The notes under the pieces are model-generated. The model was not told where the DNA came from and made no database searches. It saw only the letters and a program-made list of their open reading frames with translations. The translations under genes and the position numbers were made by a program. Shown here one piece after another: positions 30,056 through 37,628 of a stretch of DNA of 39,858 nucleotides; the stretch's first letter is position 1; the number at the start of each line of letters is the position of its first letter. Origin of the DNA: Cytophagaceae bacterium (GTDB taxonomy: Bacteria; Bacteroidota; Bacteroidia; Cytophagales; Spirosomataceae); contig CANFWR010000008.1 of assembly GCA_947450865.1 (NCBI GenBank), positions 1 to 39,858 on the forward strand. The letters are read 5' to 3'.

Positions 30056-30717
30056 TGCATACCTGGTATTACACCTTTCTGATTGGTTTAGCAGGAAGCT
30101 GGCATTGCTTCGCCATGTGTGGACCGATAGTGGCTCAAATTAACGCGCGCGGGAAATCACCTGCTAGGATGCTGCTTTATCCGCTTGGACGTATTTTCAT
30201 ATATGGCGCACTGGGTTATTTTGTAGCTGGAATAGGTTCTATTTGGTTATTTCCGAATCTATGGTCCTATTATTATGTACTAGCTGGCGTTTTTATACTC
30301 CTAATTATTAGCCAAAATATAGGGGAGGGGCCGCTCGCTTTTTTACATCAATCCATAGGAAAGAAATTGCAAAAAATAGGGGCAAAAATGGGGCCTTCAG
30401 GGTATTTCCTTTTAGGAATGGCCAATGGACTATTACCTTGTGGTCTCGTGGTGGCCGGCTTAAGCGTGGCGTTGATTCAACCCAAACCTCTCTACGGAGC
30501 TTTTAGTATGGTTGTCTTAGGAATTGCGACATTACCTGCCTTGCAACTGTATATTTGGGGATCTTCCAAATTAAATAAACAACCCATCTTTCAATACCTG
30601 GGTTGGTTTGTTGCAGGAATACTCCTTTTCAGGGGAGCTTGGGGCATCGGAATGGCGTATTCTGACTATTTAGCCCATTCGAGCCTAAGTCCGATTATCT
30701 GTCATCCGTTTAGCTAG
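30055..30717 (+). CDS. Sulfite exporter TauE/SafE family protein (cbb3-linked)
   Basis: 220 aa, about six transmembrane helices. FLIGLAGSWHCFAMCGPIV is the hallmark of the cbb3-associated TauE/SafE (heavy-metal transport/DsbD-like) subgroup, with His and Cys in the first helix; GMANGLLPCGLVVAGL is the second repeat. The CxxCG/PCG cysteines suggest copper handling, consistent with the last position in the oxidase locus. The ORF-track start (29983) runs through fixH in another frame; the ATG at 30055 overlaps the fixH stop by one base. It converges on the REC-Crp gene with a four-base overlap of stop codons. Confidence 0.88.
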   Translation: MHTWYYTFLIGLAGSWHCFAMCGPIVAQINARGKSPARMLLYPLGRIFIYGALGYFVAGIGSIWLFPNLWSYYYVLAGVFILLIISQNIGEGPLAFLHQSIGKKLQKIGAKMGPSGYFLLGMANGLLPCGLVVAGLSVALIQPKPLYGAFSMVVLGIATLPALQLYIWGSSKLNKQPIFQYLGWFVAGILLFRGAWGIGMAYSDYLAHSSLSPIICHPFS

Positions 30718-31769
30718 TATTTGAGTTTAGCTAGTCCTTCAATGTTTTTCAAGGTCATTTCGCCCCCTTTTACATCTAAGTATCCCTCTTTTTTGAAGTC
30801 ACTCAAAGTCCGAATGACCGATTCAGTGGCAGTTCCCACACGAGAAGCGAGATCTTCGCGCGAAAGTTTTATCACTAAAGGCTCAGAACTGTTAGTTCCA
30901 TAGGTTTGTGCTAGTTCGACTAAAACCATGGCTACCCGCATACGTAGACTCTGGTAAGCCATTTCGACCATCAACTTTTCGTTTTTCAACAAATAGCTGG
31001 TTAAAGCTTTTCTGAAAAAGACTTCCAAGTGAATGTTTTCCTTTATTCGTTGTTGGAAATCGACAGCTGAGACGCTGATGATTTGAGATTCTTCTAAGGC
31101 TTCCGCACTTTCGCGGTAAGATTGGTTTTCTAAGATGTCGACAAAGCCGAAAAATTCACCTTCTTGAATAAAGGAGGTGATAAAATACTTGCCATCCTTG
31201 TTCGTGTGGTAGGCTTTTACTTTTCCTTTGGCCAAATAATACAAACGAATCGGATGATCGCCTTCTGCATAAATCACCTGTTTTTTCGCGTGAGTTTGTG
31301 TTTTCTTTTCTCCTTCCCAAGTGGGCAGATCTAAAAAGCGTAACGCCTCATGAACTGAAGTAACATCGGAAATCCCTTCAATGACCGGTGTTATCGTTTT
31401 TGCTTTCTTCAAACGAGCATCGATGGCTTTTAATAATTCCACTTCTTGGAAAGGTTTTGTCAAATAATCATCAGCACCCATTTCCATACCCTTGCGCATA
31501 TCGGCTCGATCGGTTTTAGCGGTCAAGAAAATAAAGGGAATCGAGGCTAATTCAGGTTGACTGGAGAAGACTTGTAAAACGCCAAATCCATCCAAATTAG
31601 GCATCATAATATCACAAATCACTACATCAGGATTCCAAGAACGTGCTAATCGTACACCTTCCAAGCCATCAGAAGCGGTTTCAACTTTAAATCCAGATAA
31701 TTCCAACAGCTCTGCCGTATTCTCCCGAATATCCACACTGTCTTCAATAATTAATATGCGCTTGCTCAT
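30714..31769 (-). CDS. Response regulator: receiver fused to Crp/Fnr regulator
   Basis: 351 aa with three domains. Receiver, residues 1-120: phospho-acceptor Asp in DVVICDIMMPNLDG, LTAK threonine and DYLTKPF lysine. Cyclic-nucleotide-binding-like beta-roll, about 165-280: YAEGDHPIRLYYLAKGKVKAYH. Crp-type winged helix-turn-helix, about 295-350: KLSREDLASRVGTATESVIRTLSDFKKEG. The recognition helix keeps the E-x4-R pattern that reads TGA-type half sites. No N-terminal FNR cysteine cluster is present, so oxygen sensing must come through phosphorylation. Four bases downstream of its partner kinase and tail to tail with the cbb3 locus. It looks like FixJ receiver and FixK output in one chain. Confidence 0.92.
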   Translation of the reverse strand: MSKRILIIEDSVDIRENTAELLELSGFKVETASDGLEGVRLARSWNPDVVICDIMMPNLDGFGVLQVFSSQPELASIPFIFLTAKTDRADMRKGMEMGADDYLTKPFQEVELLKAIDARLKKAKTITPVIEGISDVTSVHEALRFLDLPTWEGEKKTQTHAKKQVIYAEGDHPIRLYYLAKGKVKAYHTNKDGKYFITSFIQEGEFFGFVDILENQSYRESAEALEESQIISVSAVDFQQRIKENIHLEVFFRKALTSYLLKNEKLMVEMAYQSLRMRVAMVLVELAQTYGTNSSEPLVIKLSREDLASRVGTATESVIRTLSDFKKEGYLDVKGGEMTLKNIEGLAKLKY

Positions 31770-31773
31770 AATG

Positions 31774-32979
31774 CTATCTCCATGGAAACTGAATATGTAA
31801 TTCAGTCCCTTTATTTAATTCACTCTTTATTTCTACTTTTCCACCCAATAAGCGCATATATCGATCCACTAGGTGCAATCCTAAACCGGTTCCTTGAATA
31901 ACCGTGGCATTTCCGCCTCGGAAGAAACGCTCAAATAAATGTTTTTGATCCTCTTCACTAATTCCAATCCCTTGATCAATAATGGTAATCATTACTTGAT
32001 TCGTTTGTTTCTCCGCTTTCAACATAATTTCCTTCTGCGAGAATTTCAAGGCATTAGACAAACCATTAAAAATGACTTTACGTAAAATTGATGCATCTTG
32101 GATACAAGTGAAATCTTCATCCAATTGCAGGTGAATGGCCTGCTGATAGGTACTAAAGTCCGAAAGAATATCTTGTAAAAAGTCGCGAATAGAAAACTCG
32201 GTTGGGTGAATTTCTAATTTACCATCCTCTAATTTACCTACTGACAAAAACTCTTCTAAAATCTCTGTCAAATGACTCACAGACGATTTTATGCGATTGA
32301 TATGTTGCTCTCTTTTAGGTTGATCCTCTGCCTTCGTATATTTTTCAATCAAAGTTGCAGAACCCAATATGGAAGTTAAAGGCGTTCTGAATTCATGCGA
32401 GGCCATAGATACAAAACGCGTCTTTAAATCCCCTAATACTTTCTCTTTCTCCAGTGATATTTCTAATTCTTTCGCATTTACCTCTAGTTTATCTAGCGTA
32501 TTTTGAAGCGCCTGTGTTCTAGCAGCCACTTCTTGCTCTAACGTTTCGTTCAGTTGGTTGATTTGTTGATTCTTTAAAATCAACTCCATTTCTACTTTCC
32601 GCTTGAGTGTTAAATCACTAACGAATGCGATGTAATGCATACCACGCTCCGCTTTAAAGTGACTTAGAGAAATTTCAATAGGGAATAAGGAACCATCTTT
32701 TCGTTTGGCCTTTAAATCTAAACCCACGCCCATGGGTCTAGAGATGGGTTTTTCTGCTCCCAAATTATTCAGATGAGCGTGATGTCTATCCTTCAGATGA
32801 TTCGGAATTAATAAAGAAATATTTTCGCCATTTAATTCATTCTCTTCATAACCAAATAACTTATCTGCGAATCGATTCGACAGAATAATTTCAAAAAGCG
32901 AATTGGTAACTATAATGCCAATGGCCGCCTCTTGGAAGATAGCTTCAAACTCGAATCCGGCTTGTATTTGATTAGGCAT
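31774..32979 (-). CDS. Soluble PAS-domain sensor histidine kinase (FixL-like)
   Basis: 401 aa, no transmembrane helix. PAS domain about residues 8-125 with ANRF-like LSNRFADKLFGYEENELNG, SLLIPNHLKDRHHAHL and KRKDGSLFPIEISLSHF. A coiled coil (about 130-180) leads to HisKA with the phospho-acceptor His in MASHEFRTPLTS and an HATPase with NGLSNALKF, IIDQGIGISEED and GTGLGLHLVDRY. H66 in KDRHHAH falls where FixL carries its haem-binding His, but the position of the oxygen-contacting Arg is Leu. Encoded with the REC-Crp regulator next to the oxidase genes. Haem binding is a hypothesis; a flavin-free or ligand-binding PAS is possible. Confidence 0.9.
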   Translation of the reverse strand: MPNQIQAGFEFEAIFQEAAIGIIVTNSLFEIILSNRFADKLFGYEENELNGENISLLIPNHLKDRHHAHLNNLGAEKPISRPMGVGLDLKAKRKDGSLFPIEISLSHFKAERGMHYIAFVSDLTLKRKVEMELILKNQQINQLNETLEQEVAARTQALQNTLDKLEVNAKELEISLEKEKVLGDLKTRFVSMASHEFRTPLTSILGSATLIEKYTKAEDQPKREQHINRIKSSVSHLTEILEEFLSVGKLEDGKLEIHPTEFSIRDFLQDILSDFSTYQQAIHLQLDEDFTCIQDASILRKVIFNGLSNALKFSQKEIMLKAEKQTNQVMITIIDQGIGISEEDQKHLFERFFRGGNATVIQGTGLGLHLVDRYMRLLGGKVEIKSELNKGTELHIQFPWR

Positions 32980-33009
32980 TGATTAATTTTTAATTTAAAT
33001 ATACAAAAA

Positions 33010-35124
33010 TTAGGGATGATAAGTGGAAACCGCGTGCTTCAATACATCGCTTTTATAAAAATAAATATCCTTGAATTTTCCTTCAACATACATTTGACCT
33101 TGATCGAAGAAATGAGGGGAGGCCGGATCACCATTTTGGCCACCTGCTAGCAGAGAGTAGGCCTTAATTTTAGGGCCAAATTCCACCGCAGCAATAAAAC
33201 TGTTGCCATTCACCCCGTACCATTTTTTAGATCCTTGAATCGATCGACTCGTGTAAGAGGGTAGTTGTCCCCATGCTGAGGAAGTAAAAGGGACTGGAAT
33301 ACTCGCCTTCGAATCATCCATTTGTAAAGCGTCACCATTGGAAATACGTTGAAATCTGTTTAATTCACCCCAAGCAACCCGCCAGGTGCCAAAATCTTTG
33401 GTTAAATCTGCCAGAACTTCCCTTAAAGCTTGAACCATTTCTGATTTAGACCCCGATTTCGCATAATCTTCCATATTTTGAACGACCTCCGTTTCTCCTC
33501 CAAATTGCTTTGGCTTAGGAATTTTAGGCATTATTTTCAGTCCCCAGCGAATAGCGATGGTTTGAGCAACAGAACTCGCAGACGCATTGTAATCCCAATT
33601 TTTCAATTCTTTCACCACCTCTGCTAAATCCGATTCGTTGCCAGCCGCATTTATAAGTGCAGGCAGTAAAGTTTCGAAAGCCGTCAAACGACGGTCATAA
33701 CCTAACCTAATCAAACTCTGTAAATCCAATTTACCGGTCTGTGAGAACAAACGAACCGCATTGCGATCTCGAAAATTTTCGCCATCTGGGGCCATATAGA
33801 CAGGATAGTTTGCACGTAAAGGACTCGAAGTTCCTGAAACGGTAAAAGGAGTGGAATTGCAATTTTGAATCCACCCAGAAGAAGGATTATATACGTGAAC
33901 GATTTCCTCAACAGAATGAAGCCCATTCCAATCAATTTTACTAGAGGAACCGTCTTGGGGAATGCCCCAGTCTTTTGTGTCGTCTCTTCGCGGAACATAA
34001 TTGCCGTGCCAATAAGCGATATTGCCCTTATTGTCTGCATAAACGGTATTGTTCGAAGTGTTTGCCCGCATATCCATCACGCGTTTATAATCAGCTAATC
34101 CTTTTGTTTTCGTGCGCAACCAGCTTTGCATTAAACTCTTTCGAGCTCTGTTATAGGAACGAACTGAGATCCATTTCCCATTTCTAGCTGCCAAAACGGG
34201 ACCGCGGTGGTTAAAATAAGCTTTAATTTTTCTTGAACCCAAGGTGATTATTTTCGTTTGAAAAGGAATCCATTTGCCATCTAGGAGGTATTCCATCTGT
34301 CCATCTCGCGAGCGGGTAGTCTCTATATACGCATCCGCCACATCGACTTCAGAAGAGGTATGCATCCAGCCATTGTAAGGATTAAAACCTTGATAGACAA
34401 AGAATTGACCCCACGTTACTGCTCCATAAACCGATAAGCCTTCCTCACTTACTACGTGCACTTCAGGACGGAAATAAAAGGTCACGTGCGGATTAATATA
34501 GAGTAAAGAATGACCGGATTTAGAGAGGGAAGGGCCTACTGCGAAGCCATTTGACCCTGTCAACTTCTCATCTGGATTTTGGTATTTCACACTAGCGACT
34601 TGAGCTGATAAACCATAAAACAAGGCTGTTTCCTGTTCTGTGACATCTCCCGTAGAAATGGCCCCAATGGATCCATCAGTCCATAATAGGGGATACCAAG
34701 GTTCAAAATGAGTGATTAATCGAGGCTTAACCTGAGGGTGTTTTTGGAGGTAATAATTGATTCCGTCCGCGTAGGCGTTTAGGAGTTTTTTAAGCCAAAC
34801 AGGAGAGGTTTTGTATTCTGCTTTGGCCTCCTTCTCATTTATTAACAATTTGATATACAGGTCATAAGCTAATTCCTTTTCGCCCTTTATTTCAGACATT
34901 CGACCTAATTTCTCGATGTAATTCATCTCAACCCGGGCAAAATCATCCTCGCACTGGGCATACATCAAGCCAAAAACAGCATCTGCATCCGTTTTACCAT
35001 AGATATGGGGGATTCCCCATTCATCCCGGTGAATCGTAACGCGTTTAGCCTGATCCTCAAACGGATTCGCTTGAATTACAAAGGAGATGAATAATAAGAA
35101 AAGTCCCTTTTTCATAGTTTGCAT
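33010..35124 (-). CDS. Penicillin acylase family protein (Ntn hydrolase)
   Basis: 704 aa. Signal peptide MKKGLFLLFISFVIQANPFE (ATG at 35115 or, with three more residues, 35124). VTIHRDEWGIPHIYGKTDADAVFGLMYAQCEDDF is the canonical start of the penicillin/acyl-homoserine-lactone acylase family. The autocatalytic site is GSNGFAVGPSLS: cleavage before Ser would yield alpha and beta chains, with Ser as the nucleophile. NTVYADNKGNIAYWHGNYVPRR and the late GGQNGDPASPHFFDQGQMY are also family motifs. Periplasmic amide hydrolase; substrate unknown (N-acyl amino acids, acyl lactones or lactams). A TAnnTTTA-type element precedes it. The kinase gene follows after 30 bases on the same strand. Confidence 0.88.
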   Translation of the reverse strand: MQTMKKGLFLLFISFVIQANPFEDQAKRVTIHRDEWGIPHIYGKTDADAVFGLMYAQCEDDFARVEMNYIEKLGRMSEIKGEKELAYDLYIKLLINEKEAKAEYKTSPVWLKKLLNAYADGINYYLQKHPQVKPRLITHFEPWYPLLWTDGSIGAISTGDVTEQETALFYGLSAQVASVKYQNPDEKLTGSNGFAVGPSLSKSGHSLLYINPHVTFYFRPEVHVVSEEGLSVYGAVTWGQFFVYQGFNPYNGWMHTSSEVDVADAYIETTRSRDGQMEYLLDGKWIPFQTKIITLGSRKIKAYFNHRGPVLAARNGKWISVRSYNRARKSLMQSWLRTKTKGLADYKRVMDMRANTSNNTVYADNKGNIAYWHGNYVPRRDDTKDWGIPQDGSSSKIDWNGLHSVEEIVHVYNPSSGWIQNCNSTPFTVSGTSSPLRANYPVYMAPDGENFRDRNAVRLFSQTGKLDLQSLIRLGYDRRLTAFETLLPALINAAGNESDLAEVVKELKNWDYNASASSVAQTIAIRWGLKIMPKIPKPKQFGGETEVVQNMEDYAKSGSKSEMVQALREVLADLTKDFGTWRVAWGELNRFQRISNGDALQMDDSKASIPVPFTSSAWGQLPSYTSRSIQGSKKWYGVNGNSFIAAVEFGPKIKAYSLLAGGQNGDPASPHFFDQGQMYVEGKFKDIYFYKSDVLKHAVSTYHP

Positions 35125-35220
35125 TTTTTCATCTAAAAATAAGAATAAAAATCGGGTCAGAAGGGTATAAACAATGTAAAATTGTCTTTCTAACTTACAA
35201 GAATATTCTAAACCTATTAT

Positions 35221-37620
35221 ATGAAAAACGTTCGGCTTCTTCCGATACTACTCTTATTGTGCGTTTCCAGCCTATTTGCCCAAACAAAAATTAAGATTCA
35301 AGGGGAAGTGAACGTCCCATTTTCTAGCATTCGTCTTTTTAAAGGTACTTCACTAGTTACTGGAACGATCGGGAATGAAAAGGGGAAATTCGTAGTCGAA
35401 GTAGCGCCAGGAACGTATGATCTTTTGATCGAAAGTATCGGATATGAAGCCTTGAAGATGTCTAATCAGTCTTTTACAAGCTCCATTAATTTAGGTACTA
35501 TTAGCGTTAAGGAAAGTAATCAGACCTTAAATGAGGTAGTGGTGAAGGGCCAAAAAGCCTCCATGGAACTCAACCTCGATAAGCGTATTTTTAATGTAGG
35601 AACGGATTTAGCTAATAAAGGGGCGACAGCCTCTGAAATTTTAGGAAACTTACCCTCGATTCAAGTAGACCCAGAAGGGGCGATTAAACTGCGTGGAAGC
35701 GATAATGTACGGATTTTGATCGATGGAAAGCCATCGACACTCGCAGGAATAAATGGATCATCAGGTTTACAATCTTTGCAAGGAAATTTAATAGATAAGG
35801 TAGAAATTATTACGAATCCATCCGCACGCTATGAGGCAGAAGGAATGGCCGGAATCATTAATATTGTGCTTAAAAAGAACCAAAACCAGGGTTTCAATGG
35901 CGCGATTGAAGCGACTTCTGGGTATCCTGAGAATTTTGGGGGAACGGCGATCGTTAATTACCGAAAGAATAAATTCAATTTCTTCATCAATTATGGGGTA
36001 TTCTACCGCAGAACTCCTGGCAGAAATACTATTTATCAAGAAGTTTATACAGGGAAACAAACCAATTATTTAGATCAGCATTCCTCCAATAACGTTACAG
36101 GCTTAGTTAATAATGTTCGAGGTGGAGCCGATTATTTCTTTAACGATAAAACCATTTTAACGGCTTCTTACATCTACAGACGTACCGATGTGAGACGTAT
36201 AACTGATTTTTTCTACCTTGATTACCGTGGAAACCTATCGAATCTGTACAGTGATACCTATCGCCAGCAAGATGAAAAAGAAGCAGAACCCAATGGAGAA
36301 TATGCGTTAACTTTTAAGAAAAGCTACGCGAAGAAAGGGCAAGAATTTACAGCAGATTTACGTTATTTAGATTATTGGGAACGCTCAGATCAATTGTATA
36401 CGCAAATAGGAAAGAAACCCAATGGGTCCGCTTTTCCTGAATTAACTAAGGTACAAAAAGCGCTAAATGACGAATTTGAACGCCAATGGATCTTGCAAGC
36501 TGATTATGTAAACCCCATAGGTAAAGACGCTAAACTCGAAATGGGACTTCGCACGAGTTTTAGAAATATGATCAATGATTATATCGTGACGGAACAGCAA
36601 CCCTCTGGTATTTTCACGATTGTTCCGGGACTTCGAAACGTGTTTAATTACCAAGAGAATATTTCTGCTGCTTATCTGATTTTTGGAAGTAAAGTAAAGA
36701 AATTCTCGTACCAGTTCGGGTTAAGAGCGGAGACAACTGATATCCAAACAGAACTAGAGCAAACAAAGGAAAAGAATCCCAGAAATTACGCAAATTTGTT
36801 TCCTAGCGCCCATTTTACCTATACCATCACACCGGATAATTCGTTTCAATTAAGTTATTCTAGACGCGTCAGAAGACCTACTTATAATGATTTGACTCCC
36901 TTTGTCACGTTCTCAGATAACCGAAATTTCTTTTCTGGAAATCCGAATTTAAATCCTGAATTCACGAATTCATTTGATTTAGGGCATTTGAAATATTTTG
37001 ATCAAGGGAGTATCAGTTCTTCGATTTATTACCGCCAAACTTTTGGCAAAATTGATCGATTTAGAACAGTGGATAGTTTAGGATTTTCCAAAACTTTACC
37101 AGCTAACTTAGCTGACCAACAATCCATGGGAATTGAAGTGGCGAGTTACTGGAATTTCACGAAAGCTTATAAAGCTGATTTGAGCTTTAATGCGTTTAGA
37201 GCCATCACGGACGCCTCGAACATTAATGCAGCCTATAAAAGCGATACCTATTCCTGGTTTGTCAGACATGCATCCCGCATCAAAATAGGGGCCACAGACT
37301 TTCAAATCAGGGCAAATTACGAAGCACCTCAATTAACCCCACAAGGTTCACGTGGTTATATGGCTTGGATGGATTTATCTGCCTCGAAGGACATTATGAA
37401 AGGGAATGGTACACTAAGTTTTAGTATTTTAGATATCTTTAACTCCCGAATAAATCGCTACGAATCACGTTATATTTCTCCTGCAGATGGATCTGGTTTC
37501 TTTACTAGCGGTGAATCACAAGGACGTTTGCGTTCCTTTAATTTGACCTTTAATTACCGATTTAAAACCACCAAACAGGCAGCCAAACAACGCCGCAGTA
37601 TGATGGACGAAGAAAATTAA
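35221..37620 (+). CDS. TonB-dependent outer-membrane receptor
   Basis: 799 aa. Signal peptide MKNVRLLPILLLLCVSSLFAQ; a carboxypeptidase-regulatory-like domain (about 25-100, ending ISVKESNQTLNEVVVKG); a plug domain (about 110-220, with LGNLPSIQVDPEGAIKLRGS and VEIITNPSARYEAEGMAGIINIVLKK); then a 22-strand-type barrel of the OMP_b-brl_3 class. It would import a large nutrient such as a siderophore, peptide or oligosaccharide using TonB energy. No SusD partner follows; a PQQ/HEAT lipoprotein gene begins eight bases after its stop and is probably co-transcribed, so the two may handle one substrate. The 96-bp upstream gap holds no recognised site. Confidence 0.92.
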   Translation: MKNVRLLPILLLLCVSSLFAQTKIKIQGEVNVPFSSIRLFKGTSLVTGTIGNEKGKFVVEVAPGTYDLLIESIGYEALKMSNQSFTSSINLGTISVKESNQTLNEVVVKGQKASMELNLDKRIFNVGTDLANKGATASEILGNLPSIQVDPEGAIKLRGSDNVRILIDGKPSTLAGINGSSGLQSLQGNLIDKVEIITNPSARYEAEGMAGIINIVLKKNQNQGFNGAIEATSGYPENFGGTAIVNYRKNKFNFFINYGVFYRRTPGRNTIYQEVYTGKQTNYLDQHSSNNVTGLVNNVRGGADYFFNDKTILTASYIYRRTDVRRITDFFYLDYRGNLSNLYSDTYRQQDEKEAEPNGEYALTFKKSYAKKGQEFTADLRYLDYWERSDQLYTQIGKKPNGSAFPELTKVQKALNDEFERQWILQADYVNPIGKDAKLEMGLRTSFRNMINDYIVTEQQPSGIFTIVPGLRNVFNYQENISAAYLIFGSKVKKFSYQFGLRAETTDIQTELEQTKEKNPRNYANLFPSAHFTYTITPDNSFQLSYSRRVRRPTYNDLTPFVTFSDNRNFFSGNPNLNPEFTNSFDLGHLKYFDQGSISSSIYYRQTFGKIDRFRTVDSLGFSKTLPANLADQQSMGIEVASYWNFTKAYKADLSFNAFRAITDASNINAAYKSDTYSWFVRHASRIKIGATDFQIRANYEAPQLTPQGSRGYMAWMDLSASKDIMKGNGTLSFSILDIFNSRINRYESRYISPADGSGFFTSGESQGRLRSFNLTFNYRFKTTKQAAKQRRSMMDEEN

Positions 37621-37628
37621 TGACAACT

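Noticed and set aside
30714-31769. REC-Crp regulator as a direct oxygen-sensing FNR
   Set aside because: No N-terminal cysteine cluster for a [4Fe-4S] centre is present; the receiver domain points to phosphorylation control.
33711-34040. 109-aa ORF in another frame of the penicillin acylase gene
   Set aside because: Fully inside a conserved coding region; no independent support.
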